A DNA stretch of 6,509 nucleotides from Burkholderiaceae bacterium (GTDB lineage Bacteria > Pseudomonadota > Gammaproteobacteria > Burkholderiales > Burkholderiaceae): NCBI GenBank assembly GCA_947457745.1, contig CANGWT010000098.1, positions 1 through 6,509 of the forward strand. The letters are read 5' to 3'. Numbering within the stretch: the first letter of the stretch is position 1; every line of letters starts with the position of its first letter. A program made the translations under genes and the position numbers. The notes beneath the pieces are model-generated. The model did not search any database. It saw only the letters and a list, made by a program, of their open reading frames with translations, and was not told the origin of the DNA. Below are positions 1 to 6,418 of the stretch, piece by piece.

Positions 1-906
1 AAGGATTGGCCTACAAAATCAGTTCAATTGGTTGTTCCATTTGCAGCTGGTGGCCCAACTGACACTATTGCACGCTTAATTGCAGTGCCAATGGGTCAGG
101 CCTTAGGTCAAACAGTAGTAGTTGAGAATGTGCCCGGTGCTGGCGGCACAATTGCCTCCACTAAAGTAGCTCGCGCAGCCCCAGACGGCTACACGATCTA
201 TATTCATCACATGGGTATGGCTACAGCAAATGCGCTGTATGACAAACTCCCATATGACCCAATGACTAGCTTTGAATACATCGGCCAGGTTGCTGACGTG
301 CCAATGGTATTGCTCGGTAAAAAAGATTTACCAGCAAATAACTTTAAAGAACTTGAGGCTTACATTAAAGCTAATGGCTCAAAAGTAACTATGGCCAATG
401 CCGGTCCAGGCGCTGTTTCACAGCTATGCGGCCTGTTATTTCAAAGTCGCATGGGTGTTCGGTTGACCAACATTCCTTACAAAGGAACTGGCCCTGCTTT
501 GACCGATCTCTTGGGTGGTCAAGTTGACCTCTTGTGCGATCAGACAACTCAAACTATTCCTTACATCAAGGATGGCCGTGTGAAAGCATTTGGTACAACT
601 ACGATGAAGCGTTTGCCTGCAATTCCTAACGTTCCAACTTTGAATGAACAAGGTCTCAAAGGCTTTGAAGTCAAAGTGTGGCACGGTGTGTATGCTCCAA
701 AAGGCACTCCACAGCCAATCCTCGACAAGATCAATGCATCTCTCAAGAAAGCATTGAATACTCCTGATGTGAAGAAGCGTTTGGAAGATGCCAATATTGA
801 TATCGTGCCTGCAGAGAAGATTTCTGCAAAAGGTCTCAAGGATCACCTTGATAGAGAAATCAATGTCTGGGGTCCAGTCATTCGTAAAGCGAATATTCCA
901 GACTAA
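1..906 (+). CDS. Bug/TctC-family tripartite tricarboxylate transporter substrate-binding protein (5' partial)
   Basis: This is a periplasmic solute receptor of the Bug (TctC) family, which captures small carboxylates or related metabolites for a tripartite tricarboxylate transporter or for sensing. The reading frame is open from the first base and encodes 301 residues to a TAA stop. The family's N-terminal pattern starts before any start codon (WPTKSVQLVVPFAAGGPTD), so the TTG at 28 is not the real start; the missing part is probably a signal peptide of about 20-25 residues. Other family marks are ENVPGAGG, the NIPYKGTGPA segment, DLLCDQTTQTIPYI and the VWHGVYAPKGTP stretch in the C-terminal lobe. 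The visible length fits the usual total of about 325 residues. No TctA or TctB membrane subunit is visible, which is common because Burkholderiales carry many unlinked Bug genes. The ligand cannot be read from sequence. A hairpin terminator follows 25 bases after the stop region. Confidence 0.93.
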   Translation, partial: KDWPTKSVQLVVPFAAGGPTDTIARLIAVPMGQALGQTVVVENVPGAGGTIASTKVARAAPDGYTIYIHHMGMATANALYDKLPYDPMTSFEYIGQVADVPMVLLGKKDLPANNFKELEAYIKANGSKVTMANAGPGAVSQLCGLLFQSRMGVRLTNIPYKGTGPALTDLLGGQVDLLCDQTTQTIPYIKDGRVKAFGTTTMKRLPAIPNVPTLNEQGLKGFEVKVWHGVYAPKGTPQPILDKINASLKKALNTPDVKKRLEDANIDIVPAEKISAKGLKDHLDREINVWGPVIRKANIPD

Positions 907-925
907 TTCCGGAATAGCAGTCAAT

Positions 926-956
926 AAAAAGCCAGCGAATCTCTGCTGGCTTTTTT
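926..956. terminator. Bidirectional rho-independent terminator between convergent genes
   Basis: The inverted repeat GCCAGC (931-936) / GCTGGC (945-950) encloses an 8-base loop. It is preceded by five A (926-930) and followed by six T (951-956). On the plus strand it ends the Bug-protein gene. Read on the minus strand the A run becomes a U tract, so the same hairpin can end the operon that finishes at 1008. Confidence 0.85.
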
Positions 957-967
957 CTTACCTAAAA

Positions 968-991
968 TGTATTGATGTATTGATGTACTGA
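968..991. repeat. Three tandem copies of an 8-bp repeat
   Basis: TGTATTGA occurs at 968-975 and 976-983, and a third copy with one change (TGTACTGA) at 984-991. It sits in the convergent gap between the terminator and the stop of the minus-strand operon. No coding or known regulatory role is visible. It looks like a small microsatellite-type repeat and might vary in copy number between strains. Confidence 0.7.
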
Positions 992-1007
992 TTGACTAAC
1001 TCACCAC

Positions 1008-1631
1008 TCAACCCGCCCTAAACAGATAAGCTGACTGAGCTCTTTCGCGACGTTTCTGATAAATCGCATTCGGGATTGCTAGCAGAGCCCAAATAGCTAA
1101 GAAGGGATCTAAGAGATAGTCCCAGAGGTTAGCGGATTCATGCCAATGGGCTGCCCATGCAATGATCGCAAAGGACAGAATCCAAACACCCTTAGTCCAG
1201 CCAGCAAGGCCGCAAACTATAGCAAAGAAGATGGTGGCGATTAAAAGACCAATAGAGCCGTAACCCCAAGCATAGGGATCGAGCATTCCAAGACCCAGCG
1301 CTAAGGGATAAAACGCGATCGCAATCAATGCCACTGGCACTCTAAATCCAAGCGGTGTTTTTTTAGCTGAAGGTAAAACGCAACTCCATAGTAAAAGCAT
1401 AGTCACAATACTCAGCTCACCAGTGACACCTCGAACATAGGCAGACAAAGGCAACTCAAGCGACATCCCTAGTGGCCAGAAAAATAGATTTACTAGCAAC
1501 AGGACTGCAAGTACACGAATCACAAATGGAATCTCTTTTGAAGATAGTTTTTGCGAAAGAATAATGAGCACTACCGCACAGGTAAGCGACATCTCTAAAA
1601 GAGCGATAAGCTGCAAATAAGGAGTCATCAT
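1008..1631 (-). CDS. Polytopic membrane protein of unknown function, third gene of the glycosyltransferase operon
   Basis: I do not recognise the family. The 207-residue protein is almost entirely hydrophobic, with about six or seven membrane segments near residues 6-27, 36-55, 71-87, 96-114, 124-143, 148-164 and 172-190. It ends in a basic tail (YQKRRERAQS) that should face the cytoplasm. Polar, possibly functional residues stand out between segments: GELS (71-74), DPYAWGYGS (118-126) and HWHESANLWDYLLDP (162-176). The start codon overlaps the stop of the BNR gene as ATGA (1631-1628), implying translational coupling. A second in-frame ATG follows directly (1628-1626), so the true start may be one codon later. 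GAGAAGG at 1639-1645 is the likely ribosome binding site. Its place in the operon suggests a role with the glycosyltransferase and propeller protein, perhaps in transport or anchoring at the inner membrane; this is inference only. Shared transcripts would end at the 926-956 hairpin. Confidence 0.85.
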   Translation of the reverse strand: MMTPYLQLIALLEMSLTCAVVLIILSQKLSSKEIPFVIRVLAVLLLVNLFFWPLGMSLELPLSAYVRGVTGELSIVTMLLLWSCVLPSAKKTPLGFRVPVALIAIAFYPLALGLGMLDPYAWGYGSIGLLIATIFFAIVCGLAGWTKGVWILSFAIIAWAAHWHESANLWDYLLDPFLAIWALLAIPNAIYQKRRERAQSAYLFRAG

Positions 1632-2884
1632 TGTGTTACCTTCTCTTTAAGACTGCTGACGGCATGCTTAAACCAGGCAGCCGGAAAGTAAACATGCTTA
1701 ATCTTTGTTCTATTCCAGGTATAGGCAAGGTGAGCGTCTTCACCATTAGTAGAAATTAAATACGGATACGAAAATTCTCGATGCTGATGATTGAGCAAAG
1801 ATTCATCATCCTCGAGCACCTGCACTACCTGCCATTGAGGGGAGCTTGGCTCGCGCATTACCATCACTAATCGATAACGCCCTGCCTCGATGTTATTCAA
1901 CACCATCAATCTTGCGCCATTAGCTAAAGTGAGTGCAGCAAGCGCTGAATTGGGATTTGGAATCTCAAGGTCTTTTGTTACCACCCAAGATTGCCCAGCA
2001 TCTTTGGTTTCACTTACGGGGATTTGCTTTAGCTGAGAGCTAGGTCGAGTTTGACGAAAGAAAGCTTCCGCTTCTTTTGGGCCATCAGCAAAAACTACTG
2101 GCTGAATTGCACTCCTACCCGAACTCATGCGTCGCTTATCGATCACCTGACTCGCATCGATTCTCAAAAACTCGCCAAAGCGACCAATCCACTCGTGATA
2201 AGCCGGTAAACCCAACCGCCCATCTACAAATGACATAGCTGGTGACTTTACCAAGGTGCTTAAATTAATCAGCGGGGAACTAATTAGGCGCGCAGGCCGT
2301 CCCCAAGTTAAACCTTCATCATCTGAAATCATTGAAGAGATTGAACTGCCAGCCCAACCTCCAATAGAAACCGTTACGAAAAATAATTGCATGCGGCCAT
2401 CGGCCATTCTAGCCGGAACAGGATTGCCTAATTTAGCAATATAGCGAGACAAGCCTTTTTCGGCACTAACGCGATCCACCACCACAGTTGGAGCGCTCCA
2501 CCGAGATGCCTGCGGATCAAAAACAGAGGTATTAATAACTACGTCTGGAGCACCTTCTCGACTTCCTGCAAACCAGAAGGCTCTCACCGCACCATCCTTA
2601 AGCATAATTAAAGAGGCGGCATGCACTGAAAGGGCTCCAGTGTCAGGCAACCAATCTGTCCGCAAGCTGGGCTGAATGGGCTTTAATGATTTTACTGGCG
2701 CAGTATGTCTCAGCGTCTTGGCTAGCTTAGTATCCTCAGTAAACTTCGATGCATTCTCAAGTTGATTTACTTGATTAACTGGGTAATCGCTTGCAAATGG
2801 CGCCCATGCTGGGCGACTGTCAATATGGAGATAACCCAGCACAGAAGCAAGTAATAAAAAACAAAAGGCAAACACGCGACTCAT
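1628..2884 (-). CDS. Membrane-anchored BNR/Asp-box repeat protein (sialidase superfamily beta-propeller)
   Basis: This is a 418-residue protein of the BNR-repeat (sialidase-fold) superfamily, probably attached to the outer face of the inner membrane or exported. Residues 4-19 form one hydrophobic segment, with Arg3 before it. There is no lipobox, and the only AxA-like site (Ala-Trp-Ala at 26-28) is followed by Pro, so an uncleaved signal anchor is likely. Asp boxes are clear at 187-194 (SDDEGLTW) and 293-300 (TKDAGQSW), with a degenerate one near 120-130. Other conserved-looking stretches are FWFAGSREGAPDV (103-115) and, near the C terminus, HREFSYPYLI with YTWNRTKIKHV. This fits proteins usually annotated as exo-alpha-sialidase, but I see no RIP motif and could not confirm the catalytic arginine triad, so the enzyme activity and substrate are unproven. 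I chose the ATG at 2884 over a TTG at 2890 because it makes a 4-bp ATGA overlap with the glycosyltransferase stop and sits 9 bases after AAGGA, whereas the TTG would be only 3 bases away. Confidence 0.88.
   Translation of the reverse strand: MSRVFAFCFLLLASVLGYLHIDSRPAWAPFASDYPVNQVNQLENASKFTEDTKLAKTLRHTAPVKSLKPIQPSLRTDWLPDTGALSVHAASLIMLKDGAVRAFWFAGSREGAPDVVINTSVFDPQASRWSAPTVVVDRVSAEKGLSRYIAKLGNPVPARMADGRMQLFFVTVSIGGWAGSSISSMISDDEGLTWGRPARLISSPLINLSTLVKSPAMSFVDGRLGLPAYHEWIGRFGEFLRIDASQVIDKRRMSSGRSAIQPVVFADGPKEAEAFFRQTRPSSQLKQIPVSETKDAGQSWVVTKDLEIPNPNSALAALTLANGARLMVLNNIEAGRYRLVMVMREPSSPQWQVVQVLEDDESLLNHQHREFSYPYLISTNGEDAHLAYTWNRTKIKHVYFPAAWFKHAVSSLKEKVTQ
1639..1645 (-). promoter_or_regulatory. 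Ribosome binding site inside the end of the BNR gene
   Basis: Read on the minus strand this is GAGAAGG, seven bases before the ATG at 1631 and ten before the next ATG at 1628. It lies inside the last codons of the upstream gene and, with the ATGA overlap, supports coupled translation. Confidence 0.6.
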
Positions 2885-4602
2885 CGACAAGCATCCTTAC
2901 TCACTAATGGAAACGCAATGGTTGCAGGAGTAGCAATTAAATATTCATTCACAAATAGGTGTTCTCCAATATGACCCTTGAGTATCGCCTGAATTTCAGC
3001 ATCAGAATGGCGTGCTCGCATCTCCATCCGCTTACCCACTATCTTGCAAGAATCACACAGCGCGGGCTCTACACCAATCGCTGACTGCACTGCTACCAAT
3101 GGATAATTTTTAGTCAGTAAATCAATTTGACTGGCATCTTTTGCAAAATAGCCATGCAATATTGCCCCAGGTAATAAGAGTCGATACTCTTCATCTTTGG
3201 CGCGATAGTCGCAAGGTATCCAAACATCTTTTCCAGCAAGGCCTTGAATAGTCGCTTGCGAGTACCGGCCTAAAGCACCCTCGAGAGGTGATAAGCCACT
3301 TGTAATTGCACAATAACAAAGAAAGCAAGCTGATAGAGCGATTAGCTTACTACGCTCTCGATTAAATAAACCAAGCAACACTAGGGCTATTGCGGCCCCC
3401 ATAAAAACCCAATGCCAAGGGGAATAAGTCCAAATGCCAGGCTGGCCTAATAAGTTTGACAGTTGTAAATTACCACCTACCCAAGCAAGCGCAGCAAGTA
3501 ATAGCAATTGCAGTAGCAACGCAATCCGAAATCCCCATAATGGCAATCGATCCCAATGCAGTGCGATCACAGCAGCAAATGCTGGCATCACTGGAAGTAG
3601 ATATCGTCCAGAACGCTGACTTGGAAAACTAAACACAATAAAGAAGGCCAAGACCAACAGCAGCAAAAGACACTCTTCCAGAGACATAAAACGCCGCTCT
3701 CGCCAACATTGAATCAATGCAGAAATTAACACAAAGGTAAATAGCCCAGCATTGGCCAAAGTCGTTACAGCCAGTATCCAGACACTATCGCCACCGCTTA
3801 CTAAATCCAATAAATAGTTGGAGCTACGCGCTTCAAACTTGCCGGCATTCTCACCCAAAACAAATTCTTTCCAAACCGCTTCAGGGAAAGGATCTAGTAC
3901 AAACCAAAGTGCAAACACGCTCAATGCTAGAGCGGCAATCAATAGGACTTTGTATAGATCTTGCAATAAGACCTTGGGGATACTCCATTCACGCCACCGC
4001 CAGTAGAACAAGCCCAAAGCAAATGTAGCGGGAACAATATAGGCAAAAGACTTTGACAGTAAGGCCATACCAAAAGTGGCGCCAGCCAACACAGGGAAAA
4101 AAAGCTTCGATTCAAAAGCAGCTCTACCCCAATACAACAGTGCAAAAAAAGGTAAGCTTAGCCAAAATACTTCAGGGGGATCCGTTAGGAAAGGACGGCC
4201 ATAGCGGTAAGTTGCAAAAAAGGAGAGCCAAACCAAAGCTGCTAATAAGCCTGTCTGCCGTCTACCGCTAAAGCGAGATACAGCTAAAAACAAGAAAAGC
4301 GCGGTTAAGCCTGTATATAAAACACTGGGCCAACGTAGTGCGAAGAGTGACCAGTCGCTTCCCCAGCCGGTACTTACGATCCCCTCCCAAAACACCAAGG
4401 GAGGTTTAGTATTTTTAATACCGTCCATCTCCGATTGCAGGGGTAACCAAGCGCCAGCATCCGCGGTTATGCGTACGATATGGATATAGGGGTATTCATC
4501 CCCATTCTTCGGGGCAAAGCGACTATCCAAGCCGAATAAGTAAGTAAATACACCTAGAAGTAGGATGAGAATGGCATTTCGGTAGGTAAATGAGCCTCGC
4601 AT
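2881..4602 (-). CDS. ArnT-like glycosyltransferase family 39 integral membrane protein
   Basis: This 573-residue inner-membrane enzyme should transfer a sugar from a polyprenyl-phosphate donor to an acceptor on the periplasmic side, as ArnT and protein O-mannosyltransferases do. The N-terminal half shows the family pattern: a first membrane helix (10-25), then a periplasmic loop with the acidic pair Asp35-Glu36 (GDEYPY), TKPPLVFWEG (65-74), RPFLTDPPEVFW (136-147), and LLSKS (181-185) where relatives often have a Lys-Gly pair. RSGRYLLPVMP (330-340) matches the Arg-Tyr-Leu-Leu-Pro signature. About 11-12 membrane segments end near residue 435. The last 130 residues form a soluble, probably periplasmic domain with Cys464, a Cys-x-x-Cys at 516-519 and Cys572, which could form disulfides. 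The ATG at 4602 is the first start after an in-frame stop at 4614-4612. No good Shine-Dalgarno precedes it. It is the first gene of the operon, and its TGA overlaps the next start by 4 bp. Sugar and acceptor are unknown, so I do not call it arnT. Confidence 0.9.
   Translation of the reverse strand: MRGSFTYRNAILILLLGVFTYLFGLDSRFAPKNGDEYPYIHIVRITADAGAWLPLQSEMDGIKNTKPPLVFWEGIVSTGWGSDWSLFALRWPSVLYTGLTALFLFLAVSRFSGRRQTGLLAALVWLSFFATYRYGRPFLTDPPEVFWLSLPFFALLYWGRAAFESKLFFPVLAGATFGMALLSKSFAYIVPATFALGLFYWRWREWSIPKVLLQDLYKVLLIAALALSVFALWFVLDPFPEAVWKEFVLGENAGKFEARSSNYLLDLVSGGDSVWILAVTTLANAGLFTFVLISALIQCWRERRFMSLEECLLLLLVLAFFIVFSFPSQRSGRYLLPVMPAFAAVIALHWDRLPLWGFRIALLLQLLLLAALAWVGGNLQLSNLLGQPGIWTYSPWHWVFMGAAIALVLLGLFNRERSKLIALSACFLCYCAITSGLSPLEGALGRYSQATIQGLAGKDVWIPCDYRAKDEEYRLLLPGAILHGYFAKDASQIDLLTKNYPLVAVQSAIGVEPALCDSCKIVGKRMEMRARHSDAEIQAILKGHIGEHLFVNEYLIATPATIAFPLVSKDACR
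2894..2898 (-). promoter_or_regulatory. Ribosome binding site that decides the BNR gene start
   Basis: On the minus strand this reads AAGGA, nine bases before the ATG at 2884 but only three before the alternative TTG at 2890. The spacing favours the ATG. The site lies within the 3' end of the glycosyltransferase gene. Confidence 0.65.
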
Positions 4603-4610
4603 ATTGCTAG

Positions 4611-4638
4611 TTTATAGGTCTTGGGGTGGAATTCTAAA
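4611..4638 (-). promoter_or_regulatory. Candidate promoter of the glycosyltransferase operon
   Basis: On the minus strand TATAAA (4616-4611) is a 5/6 match to a -10 box. A weak TTTAGA (4638-4633) lies 16 bases upstream as a possible -35. A better -35 match, TTGTCA (4647-4642), is 25 bases from the -10 and so too far for a standard sigma-70 promoter. Transcription would start about at the ATG (4602), giving a nearly leaderless message, which agrees with the lack of a Shine-Dalgarno site. Confidence 0.3.
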
Positions 4639-4679
4639 AACTGACAAGGTTAATACCCTCATTTCTGGTTCTGAGCTTA

Positions 4680-4709
4680 TTGAAAATCAATCTAAGTAAA
4701 ACCACTAAT
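4680..4709 (+). promoter_or_regulatory. Candidate sigma-70 promoter of the flavocytochrome operon
   Basis: TTGAAA (4680-4685) is a 5/6 match to the -35 box and ACTAAT (4704-4709) a 4/6 match to the -10 box, with an 18-base spacer. The implied leader is about 70 bases. The match is only fair, and a promoter nearer the gene, for example around TAAGAT at 4726-4731, is also possible. Confidence 0.33.
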
Positions 4710-4773
4710 CCCATCCCCATCTGATTAAGATAGAGTCCATTAGCAGCATCCCAAAAACAGTTGTATGTAAGAC

Positions 4774-4777
4774 GGAG
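4774..4777 (+). promoter_or_regulatory. Ribosome binding site of the cytochrome gene
   Basis: GGAG lies nine bases before the ATG at 4787, supporting that start. Confidence 0.6.
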
Positions 4778-4786
4778 ATAATCCCT

Positions 4787-5116
4787 ATGCAAGTGAAGTA
4801 TTTAAAACCCATTTTGGTGACTAGCGCCCTCGTTGGCCTGAGCCAGTGGAGCGGACTCAGCCTCGCCCAATCTGCTGACCAACTATATAAACGTGGACTT
4901 GCTGCTACCTGCGCCAATTGCCACGGCACAGACGGCAAAGGCGTTGTGGATGCCGGCATGCCACTAATTAATAATCTCACTAGCGAACAAATGCTCGCCA
5001 AACTAAAAGCCTATAAGTCTGGAGCATTAGAGGGCACCATCATGCCTCAACTAGCTAAAGGCTATTCCGACGAACAACTCATCACTATTGCCAATCAACT
5101 TGGCAAGAAACAATAA
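4787..5116 (+). CDS. fccA: Monoheme class I cytochrome c, cytochrome subunit of flavocytochrome c sulfide dehydrogenase
   Basis: This small periplasmic cytochrome c should accept electrons from the FccB flavoprotein and pass them to the respiratory chain. It has 109 residues: a Sec signal peptide (Lys4 and Lys7, hydrophobic stretch 8-24, likely cleavage after SLA at 25-27) and a mature domain of about 80 residues. The heme-attachment motif CANCH is at 42-46, with His46 as one axial ligand. Met86 in TIMPQLAKG is the expected second ligand. Heme would be attached in the periplasm by the cytochrome c maturation system. The FccB gene starts 9 bases downstream, so the two are cotranscribed and probably form one complex. 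The subunit has one heme, unlike the diheme partner of the Allochromatium vinosum enzyme. A SoxE/SoxF-type name is the alternative; the assignment as FccA rests mainly on the neighbour, while the cytochrome call itself is firm. Confidence 0.9.
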   Translation: MQVKYLKPILVTSALVGLSQWSGLSLAQSADQLYKRGLAATCANCHGTDGKGVVDAGMPLINNLTSEQMLAKLKAYKSGALEGTIMPQLAKGYSDEQLITIANQLGKKQ

Positions 5117-5121
5117 GGAGG
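5114..5121 (+). promoter_or_regulatory. Strong Shine-Dalgarno site of fccB overlapping the fccA stop
   Basis: TAAGGAGG contains the TAA stop of the cytochrome gene and a full match to the anti-Shine-Dalgarno core, four bases before the ATG at 5126. Ribosomes ending the first gene are placed to begin the second, which suits production of two complex subunits in step. Confidence 0.8.
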
Positions 5122-5125
5122 CGCT

Positions 5126-6403
5126 ATGGATCGTCGACATTTTATAGGTCAGAGTGCTGCAGCAGTTGGTCTACTTGCAGGCCTCTCAAGCCAAACTAAA
5201 GCAGCTAATTTACAAAAAACAGAAATCTTGGTCATTGGTGGCGGATATGGTGGCGCTACCGCCGCCAAATACTTGCGACTCTTCTCCAACAATACTGCCA
5301 AAGTGACTTTGATTGAGCCCAATACATCCTTTGTCTCCTGTCCAATGTCTAATTTGGTTATCGGTGGCTCACGTACGATCGCTGAAATTACCTCACCATA
5401 TGACACCCTCAGCAAGCGTCATGGCATCAAGATTATTCAAGATAGCGTCAGTAGCATTGATCCAGATAAGAAGACAGTGACACTTGCTTCCGGAAAAACT
5501 TTGCGCTACGACAAAGCGATTGTGTCTCCCGGTGTCTCAATGAACTTCAAAAGCGTTGAAGGCCTTGCACAAGCTAATAAAGATGGCGTAACACTACAAG
5601 CCTGGAAAGCCGGTCCAGAGACTGTTGCTTTGCATAAGCAAATCGCTGCCATGCGTGAAGGTGGTACTTTTGCAATCAGTATTCCAGAAGCTCCTTATCG
5701 TTGCCCTCCTGGACCTTATGAGCGTGCATGCCAAGTAGCAAACTATCTTCAGCAACACAACCCTAAGGGTAAGGTATTGATTTTGGATGCTAACCAAGAT
5801 GTGGTTTCCAAAGGCGCCCTGTTCAAGAAAGTTTGGGCTGAGCAATATGCCGGAATGATTGAGTACCGCCCGAAGAGCAATGTAGTTGGCGTTGATGCGA
5901 AAACCAAAACGCTCAAACTCGAAGTTGAAGATGATGTGAAGGCTGATGTATTGAATATCTTGCCGCAAATGGCTGCTGGCGAAATCGCCATTAAAACTGG
6001 ATTAGCTAACTCCAATGGCCGCTGGGCGAATGTCAACTACCTCAACTTTGAATCGACAGCACGCAAAGATATTCATGTACTAGGTGACGCAATTCAAGTT
6101 GCACCATTAATGCCCAAATCTGGTCACATGGCCAATCAACATGCCAAAGTCGCAGCAGCAGCAATCGTTGCAGAATTGAATGGCTGGGAAATCAATCCAG
6201 CGCCAGTTCTAACAAACACCTGCTACAGCTTTGTGAATAACCGAGAGGTGGTGCACGTTGCTAGTGTCCATCAATACAACGCTGCCGAAAAAACATTCAA
6301 GACCGTTCCTGGTTCTGGAGGTTTATCGCCTGCACCTTCTATTCTTGAAGGTATTTATGCTTGGGGCTGGGCGCATAACATCTGGGCGGATAGCTTGGGT
6401 TAA
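5126..6403 (+). CDS. fccB: Flavocytochrome c sulfide dehydrogenase, flavoprotein subunit
   Basis: This is the FAD subunit that oxidises sulfide to sulfur or polysulfide in the periplasm and hands electrons to the cytochrome subunit. The 425-residue precursor starts with a Tat-type signal peptide (DRRHFI at 2-7, then a hydrophobic stretch, cleavage likely after residue 26 or 27), fitting a protein that folds with FAD before export. The dinucleotide-binding fold begins at VIGGGYGG (36-43). Cys72 in VSCPMSN matches the cysteine that covalently holds FAD in the Allochromatium vinosum enzyme. Cys193 (YRCPPGPYER) and Cys366 (TNTCYS) match its redox-active disulfide near the flavin. A second FAD-contacting region, VLGDA then MPKSGHMANQHAK, lies around 318-340, followed by the C-terminal FCSD flavin-binding domain. 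The length equals that of the family. It lies 9 bases after the cytochrome gene. Related enzymes such as sulfide:quinone reductase usually lack the Tat signal and the cytochrome partner, so I regard the call as firm. Confidence 0.96.
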   Translation: MDRRHFIGQSAAAVGLLAGLSSQTKAANLQKTEILVIGGGYGGATAAKYLRLFSNNTAKVTLIEPNTSFVSCPMSNLVIGGSRTIAEITSPYDTLSKRHGIKIIQDSVSSIDPDKKTVTLASGKTLRYDKAIVSPGVSMNFKSVEGLAQANKDGVTLQAWKAGPETVALHKQIAAMREGGTFAISIPEAPYRCPPGPYERACQVANYLQQHNPKGKVLILDANQDVVSKGALFKKVWAEQYAGMIEYRPKSNVVGVDAKTKTLKLEVEDDVKADVLNILPQMAAGEIAIKTGLANSNGRWANVNYLNFESTARKDIHVLGDAIQVAPLMPKSGHMANQHAKVAAAAIVAELNGWEINPAPVLTNTCYSFVNNREVVHVASVHQYNAAEKTFKTVPGSGGLSPAPSILEGIYAWGWAHNIWADSLG

Positions 6404-6418
6404 ACAGTATTTACGCTC

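Larger units (their letters stand above)
4603..4786. promoter_or_regulatory. Divergent intergenic region with promoters for both operons
   Basis: These 184 bases separate the starts of the minus-strand glycosyltransferase operon and the plus-strand flavocytochrome operon, so both promoters should lie here. I found no strong operator-like palindrome and no RNA structure with clear support. Individual promoter candidates are listed separately. Confidence 0.7.

Noticed and set aside
28..30. TTG at 28 as the start of the first gene
   Set aside because: The same frame is open to position 1 and the family's conserved N-terminal residues lie upstream of it, so the gene is cut by the window edge.
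436..924. Minus-strand open frame of 162 codons opposite the Bug-protein gene
   Set aside because: It lies antisense to a clearly conserved coding sequence, runs over the terminator side of the stop, and its translation has no recognisable domain.
2885..2890. TTG at 2890 as the BNR gene start
   Set aside because: It is a rare start only three bases from the ribosome binding site, while the ATG at 2884 has good spacing and an ATGA overlap.
4603..4786. Possible riboswitch or small RNA in the divergent gap
   Set aside because: I found no conserved aptamer pattern, no hairpin with a U tract and no strong palindrome there.
4705..5001. Minus-strand open frame of 98 codons across the divergent promoter region and cytochrome gene
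   Set aside because: It overlaps the cytochrome gene antisense, has no convincing ribosome binding site, and its product resembles no family.
5594..5968. Minus-strand open frame of 124 codons inside fccB
   Set aside because: It is fully antisense to a strongly conserved flavoprotein region, and the translation looks like a shadow rich in Cys, Arg and Leu without domain signs.
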